A stretch of 64,000 nt of DNA from NCBI GenBank assembly GCA_045863195.1, contig BTUI01000003.1, positions 124,001 to 188,000 of the forward strand. The letters are read 5' to 3'. Both the position numbers and the translations under genes were made by a program. This document shows, in pieces, positions 59,852-64,000 of this stretch (within the stretch, counting starts at the first letter, position 1; each line of letters opens with the position of its first letter). The notes under the pieces are model-generated. The model was not told the DNA's origin, made no database searches, and saw nothing but the letters and a program-made list of their open reading frames with translations. Origin of the DNA: W-Chloroflexi-9 sp045863195 (GTDB taxonomy: Bacteria > Chloroflexota > Dehalococcoidia > UBA2979).

Positions 59852-60616
59852 CTAGCGGCCGGTCACGCGGCGCGTCGCGTCCCGGAACCGGGCGCTCTGC
59901 TCCTGGCTCCCGCGGAGGCGACGGTTGATCGCCTCCTCCTCCTCGCGCGCGGCGTCGTCCAGCGTGGCCATGTCGATCACGCGCTTCGCCCCCTGCACCG
60001 CCTCCGCGGAGTGGGCGGCGATGGTCTGCGCCATCTCCATGGCGGCCGGGAGCAGCGCGTCGCCGGGGAAGAGGCCGCTGACGAGGCCGGACTCCAGCGC
60101 CTCGCGCGCCTCGAACGTGCGGGCGGTGTAGATCCAGTCTTTCGCGCGGGAGGTCCCGACGAGGCGCGGGAGGGTGGCCGCGGCGACGACGAGGCCATAC
60201 TCGGCGCCGGGGATGCGGAACGTGGCGTGGTCCGCGGCGAGGCGGATGTCGCAGCCGACCGCGAGGCGCAGGCCACCGCCGTAGCAGTAGCCGTTGATCG
60301 CGGCGATCACCGGCAGCGGCGTGGTGCCGAGTTCGACCGTGCCGTTCTTGCGCTCCTCGCGCGGGGGGAGCGGGTTGGCGTCCTGCTCCAGGCCGGCCAT
60401 CTCCGTCATGTCGCCACCGGAGCAGAATGACTTCTCGCCCGAGCCGGTGATCACGATGACGCGGACGCCCGCCTCCGGGGCGCGCGCGATGGCGGCACCG
60501 AGGTAGTGATGGAGCACCGCGTTCAGCGCGTTCAGCCGGTGCGGGCGGTTGAGCGTGAGCAGCAACACGTCGCCGTGTCGCTCCTCCAACAGGACGGGTG
60601 CCGCAGAATCCGCCAT
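59852..60616 (-). CDS. Enoyl-CoA hydratase/isomerase family protein
   Basis: The 254-residue crotonase has the segments KSFCSGGDMTEMAGL and AINGYCYGGGLRLAVGCDIR that form the oxyanion hole. One catalytic Glu is shifted (RIPGAEYGL) and the second position is Asp (AKDWIYTAR), so the reaction may differ from simple hydration. GGAGG precedes the ATG with an 8-nt spacer. It is the first gene of a pair with the CaiB-type transferase. Confidence 0.84.
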   Translation of the reverse strand: MADSAAPVLLEERHGDVLLLTLNRPHRLNALNAVLHHYLGAAIARAPEAGVRVIVITGSGEKSFCSGGDMTEMAGLEQDANPLPPREERKNGTVELGTTPLPVIAAINGYCYGGGLRLAVGCDIRLAADHATFRIPGAEYGLVVAAATLPRLVGTSRAKDWIYTARTFEAREALESGLVSGLFPGDALLPAAMEMAQTIAAHSAEAVQGAKRVIDMATLDDAAREEEEAINRRLRGSQEQSARFRDATRRVTGR

Positions 60617-60663
60617 CCGGTACGCCTCCGTGTCATCTGCATGACGAAACAGAGGCGGACGTT

Positions 60664-60680
60664 ATCACATCTGAAATGAT
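60664..60680. promoter_or_regulatory. Imperfect palindrome before the crotonase-CoA-transferase pair
   Basis: ATCACATC-T-GAAATGAT, a 17-bp palindrome with 6 of 8 arm positions paired, lies about 48 bp before the ATG at 60616. It overlaps an AT-rich TGTGATAAC on the minus strand that could be its promoter. It has the size of a TetR/FadR-type operator. Confidence 0.4.
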
Positions 60681-60708
60681 CCCCGACGGGGTGGCGGGCG
60701 CATTCTGG

Positions 60709-61578
60709 TTATGGCGTGTGCCGGCGGAGGAAGTCCAGGATCGCGGCCTCGCCTTCTGGCGTGTTGCTGGCGGCGCCGTGTTCGAGGCCGTCGAACAGGC
60801 GCACCTCCACGTTGGGCATGCCCTGCGCGAGGCCGGTCCAGTCCACGTCCGGGTAGACCGTGTCGCCCGTCCCGTAGACCACGAGCACCGGCATCTTCAG
60901 TTCGCGGAACCGCTTCGAGGCGTCGAACTCCAGGTGTGCCTCGTAGGTGCGGAGTTCAGCGCCGTACTTGGAGACGCGCTCCTCCTTCGGCACCTGCGCG
61001 AGTTGCGCCTGGATCGCAGCCCGGCGCTCGTCGCGCTGCCGCTGCTCCTCCTCCGACTGCGCGGGGCGCTGCGCCGCGAAGAGGTTGAGGCCTACCGTGC
61101 CGCCCTCTCGACGCGCCTCGTAGGCCGCCTCCACGCCCTGCGCCTTCAGGACGGCGATGCGGTCGCGCAGTTTGGCCAGGAGGTCAGGGTCGCGTGAGAG
61201 CCACGGTGCCGTCTCGGCGATCACGAGGCCGGCGGCGGCGTCCGGGTGGTCGAGGCCGAACGTGGTCGCGATGGGGCCGCCGGCGGAGGTGCCCCACACG
61301 AACGCCCTCGGGTGGCCGAGGTGGCGCAGGAGTTCGCGGATGTCGCTCGCGAAGAGCGACATGGTGTGCGGCACGTCCGGGAAGCCGGAGCGCCCGGAGG
61401 AGCGCCGGTCCGGGAGGATCACCGTGAAGTGCTGCGCGAACCGCTCTACCCAGGCGGGGACGTTGCCCCCGGCGCCGGTGCCGAGGCCGCCGAAGCCACC
61501 GTGCGCGAACACCAGCGGGAAGCCGCTGCCGTACGTCTCGTAGTAGATCTCAGTGCCGTTGATCGCAGCGGTCGGCAT
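60709..61578 (-). CDS. Alpha/beta hydrolase
   Basis: The 289-residue protein has HGG near residue 26, the nucleophile elbow VWGTSAGG (Ser98), a helical cap (about 140-210) and VYGTGDTVYPDVDW plus a late His (DGLEHGAASN) for the catalytic triad. Substrate unknown; ester or C-C hydrolases of this type are common in degradation loci. GGAGGAGG precedes the ATG at 61578. It is divergent from the third crotonase gene. Confidence 0.85.
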   Translation of the reverse strand: MPTAAINGTEIYYETYGSGFPLVFAHGGFGGLGTGAGGNVPAWVERFAQHFTVILPDRRSSGRSGFPDVPHTMSLFASDIRELLRHLGHPRAFVWGTSAGGPIATTFGLDHPDAAAGLVIAETAPWLSRDPDLLAKLRDRIAVLKAQGVEAAYEARREGGTVGLNLFAAQRPAQSEEEQRQRDERRAAIQAQLAQVPKEERVSKYGAELRTYEAHLEFDASKRFRELKMPVLVVYGTGDTVYPDVDWTGLAQGMPNVEVRLFDGLEHGAASNTPEGEAAILDFLRRHTP

Positions 61579-61649
61579 GGCGTCCTCCTCCGGCCCTCGC
61601 GGGACCTCGTCGGGCGGATGATTGCACGGCCGCGCAAGCGCCGGGACGG

Positions 61650-61655
61650 TAGGAT
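61650..61655 (+). promoter_or_regulatory. Possible -10 element of the third crotonase gene
   Basis: TAGGAT, 29 nt before the ATG at 61685, followed by GGGAGG. Confidence 0.4.
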
Positions 61656-61684
61656 GCGGCGGCAGATGCCGAGGGAGGCAACAC

Positions 61685-62515
61685 ATGCCTGAACAACAGG
61701 AGCCGCGCGTCCGGTACGAGACGCGGCACGAGGGCGCGATCGCCGTCATCAGCATGGACCGGGTGCGGTACCGGAACGCGCTGAGCCAGCAGGTGATGGA
61801 CGAACTGGAGGAAGCCTTCGAGCGCGCCGCCTCGGACGACGCGGTGCGCGTGATCGTCCTGCGCGGCGAGGGGCCCTCGTTCACGGCGGGACACGACCTC
61901 GGCTCGCCGGACGCGCTCGCGATGCGGGAGCAGCGGGCGGGCGAGTCGATGGGCCAGCGGTACCCGCGCACCCGCGCGATGGACGTGGAGCCGCACCTGC
62001 GCTGGCGAGCGATCCCGAAGCCGACGATCGCGATGGTGCAGGGCGCCTGCATCTACGCGGGGTGGATGCTCGCCTCCGCGATGGACGTGATCTTCGCCTC
62101 GGACGAGGCGCAGTTCCTGCCGACGAACTTCGCCTACTTCGCCGTACCGTGGGACATCGGCGTGCGGCGCTCGATGTACCTGATGTACGACAACCGCTTC
62201 CTGACCGCCGCCGAGGCGAAGGAGTGGGGCTTCGTCTCCGAGGTCGTGCCCCTCGACCGCCTCGAGGAGGCGACGATGGCGTACGCGGAGCGGGTGGCGG
62301 CGCAGGACCCGTTCCAGCTGCGGATGATGAAGCACTCCATCCTGCAGATGCAGGAGATCCAGGGCTTCACCGCCCACATCTACTCGTCCTACTCGGACCG
62401 GATGGTGCGCGCCGCGAACACCGCCCCGATCACGGCCGAACCGGCCGAGGGCCAGAGCCGGCGTCGCTACCTGAGCGTGGAACGTGCACGCGCGAACCGC
62501 GAGCCGGGCGAGTAG
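61685..62515 (+). CDS. Crotonase-fold (enoyl-CoA hydratase-like) protein
   Basis: The 276-residue protein has GPSFTAGHDLGSPDAL and MVQGACIYAGWMLASAMDVI, the crotonase oxyanion-hole regions. The segment that normally holds the first catalytic Glu reads FLPTNFAYFAVPWDIGV and has none, and the second position is also not Glu. It is therefore probably not a simple hydratase; isomerase, hydrolase or decarboxylase activity is open. GGGAGG 6 nt before the ATG supports the start. Confidence 0.8.
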   Translation: MPEQQEPRVRYETRHEGAIAVISMDRVRYRNALSQQVMDELEEAFERAASDDAVRVIVLRGEGPSFTAGHDLGSPDALAMREQRAGESMGQRYPRTRAMDVEPHLRWRAIPKPTIAMVQGACIYAGWMLASAMDVIFASDEAQFLPTNFAYFAVPWDIGVRRSMYLMYDNRFLTAAEAKEWGFVSEVVPLDRLEEATMAYAERVAAQDPFQLRMMKHSILQMQEIQGFTAHIYSSYSDRMVRAANTAPITAEPAEGQSRRRYLSVERARANREPGE

Positions 62516-62524
62516 CGGCCCCCG

Positions 62525-62983
62525 CTAGCGGACGGCGATCGTCCCGACCATGCCACCGCGACGGTGGCCGGGAACGTCGCAGAAGAACTCCAGCGTGCCT
62601 GCCTCGTTCAAGCGCAGGCGGACCTCACCGCGCTCACCCGGGCGCAGCGGCATGTGCAGCGCGCGCGAAGAGTGGTGGTACTGCTCCGTACGCTCCCGGC
62701 GGTACGCGAACGCGCCCGTGAGGGCGTCGACGCTGAAGTCGTGCTCGACGTCCCCATCGTTCACGAACTCGATCGCGATGAGCGCGCCTGACGCCGCCTC
62801 GATCTCCGCAGGGTCGAAGCGGATGTCACGCATCGTTACGGTCGCCCGGACGTCCGGCTCCAGGTCGAACAGCGTCTGGTCGCCGGTGTCGGCTGGCCCC
62901 GCAGGGGACGAGCAGGCGAGCGCCAGCGCCGCCGCGAGCGGGGCGAGGAAGGCGAGCCGGGGCCACGGGCGGCGATGCGTCAC
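62525..62983 (-). CDS. Cupredoxin (plastocyanin-like) lipoprotein
   Basis: The 152-residue protein starts with a lipoprotein signal peptide (lipobox ALAC, Cys24) and has a type-1 copper site: His81 (DVEHDFSVD), Cys135 (FFCDVPGH), His140 and Met145. Probably a membrane-anchored electron carrier or copper protein on the outer face. I choose the GTG at 62983 because TATCCT (62990-62995) ends exactly 6 nt before it, the leaderless pattern seen elsewhere; an ATG at 63025 would add 14 residues. Confidence 0.82.
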   Translation of the reverse strand: MTHRRPWPRLAFLAPLAAALALACSSPAGPADTGDQTLFDLEPDVRATVTMRDIRFDPAEIEAASGALIAIEFVNDGDVEHDFSVDALTGAFAYRRERTEQYHHSSRALHMPLRPGERGEVRLRLNEAGTLEFFCDVPGHRRGGMVGTIAVR

Positions 62984-62989
62984 GCGGGG

Positions 62990-62995
62990 AGGATA
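62990..62995 (-). promoter_or_regulatory. Leaderless-type -10 element of the cupredoxin gene
   Basis: TATCCT on the minus strand, 6 nt before the GTG start, no Shine-Dalgarno. Confidence 0.45.
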
Positions 62996-63000
62996 GCGGC

Positions 63001-63035
63001 GCGCGGGCGGGTGGGGGAGGCCCATCCGCCCGCGC
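63001..63035 (-). terminator. Possible terminator hairpin after the polytopic membrane protein
   Basis: A 10-bp perfect stem GCGCGGGCGG/CCGCCCGCGC with a 15-nt loop, directly after the stop at 63044. There is no T tail. Confidence 0.35.
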
Positions 63036-63043
63036 GCATCCTC

Positions 63044-64000
63044 CTACCGTGCGGTCGCACGCCCCCCCAGCAGGCCGGCAACGTGGACGCCGATGCCGAG
63101 CAGCAGCGCGAGGCCGAGGATGGGCGTGCCCGCGTGGATGAGCGGGTCCTGATCCGCGAGCAGGCCGCCGAGGAACAGTGCGATCCCGGCAGTCGCCCCG
63201 CCGAAGACCAGGTGGTCCACCAGCGGCGGCCGCGCCGCATGGGTGAGCGTGGATACCCATCCGAGGATCGCGATCGTCAGCACACCGACGAAGATCGAGT
63301 GGTCCAGCGCCAGCAGCAGGCGCCGCGGCGTCGCCTCAAAGTCCTCGGCGTAGTTGCTGATCAGGTAGACGAAGATGGTGATGTTCGCGACGAGGAAGAT
63401 CAGCGCGACCACGCCGTGCCGCTCCGAGCCACCCGCCCAGGACACACCTCGGGCGACGGGGACCAGACGCCATAGGAAGATCGCGAGGCCGGCGATCTCC
63501 AGCGGCAGGCTCAGCATGATCAGCGGCAACACATCGAGCAGGACACCGAGGACGACGGCGACGCCGCCGAGGAACGGGAAGCCGATCTGGAGCCAGCCGA
63601 GGCGGGTGGCCGCCTCCTGCGCGCTCGCCGGGCGCATCACCCACTCGGCGAAGGCCATGCCGACGGGGATGAGGAAGCCGACCACCATCGTCGCCGGGTG
63701 CGCCTCCCCGATCGCCTCGCCGATCCCGAGGTCCGGGTTCGAGATGCGCAGCCCGAGCAGCACGCCGAGGATGGCGCCGATCACCGAGGTGGCGAGGCCG
63801 GCGAGCAGCCCCAGGTGCGGGACGCTGAGCGCGCGCCGGCGGGCCTGCGAGAAGCCCCAGACCGCCATCACGACGATCAACGCGGTCATCACCGAGCCCA
63901 TCACCGGGCGCGCCGCGCTCGTCGTGGTCATGAAGGCGACGTTGTAGAGCGCCGCAACGAGGGGTGACAGGCGCGCCGTCCAGACGATGAGCGGTGGCCT
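63044..64000 (-). CDS. Polytopic membrane protein, 5' end beyond the window
   Basis: The frame is open to the window edge. An ATG at 63931 would give 295 residues, but hydrophobic sequence (ARLSPLVAALYNVAF) continues upstream, so the true start is probably outside. About nine membrane spans, with His residues in EAHPATMVVGFLIPVG and LALDHSIFVG and ISNYAEDFEATP between spans. No family recognised with confidence; a heme-binding or oxidase-like membrane protein is a guess. It precedes a cupredoxin gene on the same strand. Confidence 0.6.
   Translation of the reverse strand, partial: RPPLIVWTARLSPLVAALYNVAFMTTTSAARPVMGSVMTALIVVMAVWGFSQARRRALSVPHLGLLAGLATSVIGAILGVLLGLRISNPDLGIGEAIGEAHPATMVVGFLIPVGMAFAEWVMRPASAQEAATRLGWLQIGFPFLGGVAVVLGVLLDVLPLIMLSLPLEIAGLAIFLWRLVPVARGVSWAGGSERHGVVALIFLVANITIFVYLISNYAEDFEATPRRLLLALDHSIFVGVLTIAILGWVSTLTHAARPPLVDHLVFGGATAGIALFLGGLLADQDPLIHAGTPILGLALLLGIGVHVAGLLGGRATAR

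Overview
The window is 64 kb of very GC-rich chromosomal DNA, almost completely coding, with third codon positions close to saturated in G/C. Gene content and style point to a free-living, monoderm-like bacterium, most plausibly a Chloroflexota member near Dehalococcoidia. The basis for this is an RNase Y, an adenosylcobalamin ribonucleotide reductase with NrdR, a Gram-positive-type LexA box in front of recA, a short ArgA-type acetyltransferase, and several crotonase/CaiB-type CoA enzymes. The taxonomy is inference from gene content only. No insertion sequence, phage, CRISPR array or rRNA operon was seen.

Layout. (1) 1-5.9 kb, minus strand: trigger factor, clpP, clpX, tlyA, nadK, a short ArgA-like acetyltransferase and the first codons of another gene. 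(2) 6-9.7 kb, minus: an oligopeptide-type ABC importer (binding protein and two permeases) without ATPase genes. (3) 9.7-13.6 kb, minus: aspS, two tandem PPOX-family flavin proteins and a DUF2157 membrane protein, divergent from (4) hemW, a zinc-ribbon protein and selB (13.6-17 kb, plus). (5) 17-23.9 kb, minus: priA, def, yajC, an unusual Asp/Glu/Trp-repeat protein, secD, secF. (6) 24-26.2 kb, minus: moaB/mogA, a trmD fused to a Nudix hydrolase, rplS. (7) 26.3-27.1 kb: an LppM-like lipoprotein with a strong terminator.

(8) 27.2-43.5 kb, plus: a complete-looking dcw cluster in classical order (mraZ rsmH ftsL ftsI murF mraY murD ftsW murG murC ddl ftsQ ftsA ftsZ), mostly with 4-bp overlaps. It opens with a good promoter followed at once by three 10-bp-spaced TGGG boxes, the known form of a MraZ operator. 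murE and murB are missing from it. ftsZ is preceded in frame by about 173 codons, so a long FtsZ form is possible. (9) 43.7-49.2 kb: nrdR, nrdJ, a small membrane protein, yggS, proC, yggT and, convergent, yggU. (10) 49.2-54.4 kb: recA (LexA box in the promoter), recX, rny, a PHP phosphoesterase, a B-box membrane protein, and a small membrane protein on minus. (11) 54.5-57.7 kb: tRNA-Asp, 620 bp of compositionally odd DNA with a large hairpin and a possible Cys-rich ORF, trpB2, and a sortase. (12) 57.7-64 kb: three crotonase-fold proteins, a CaiB-type CoA-transferase, an alpha/beta hydrolase, a cupredoxin lipoprotein and the end of a polytopic membrane protein.

Expression signals. Genes are started in two ways. 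Many have GGAGG-like ribosome-binding sites. At least seven (priA, DUF2157, hemW, nrdJ, the 46,695 membrane protein, yggS, the cupredoxin) instead have a TANNNT hexamer ending 6-7 nt before the start codon, which suggests leaderless mRNAs. The most unusual items are the TrmD-Nudix fusion, the N-terminally extended FtsZ, and the acidic repeat protein next to YajC that seems to carry a copied piece of YajC.
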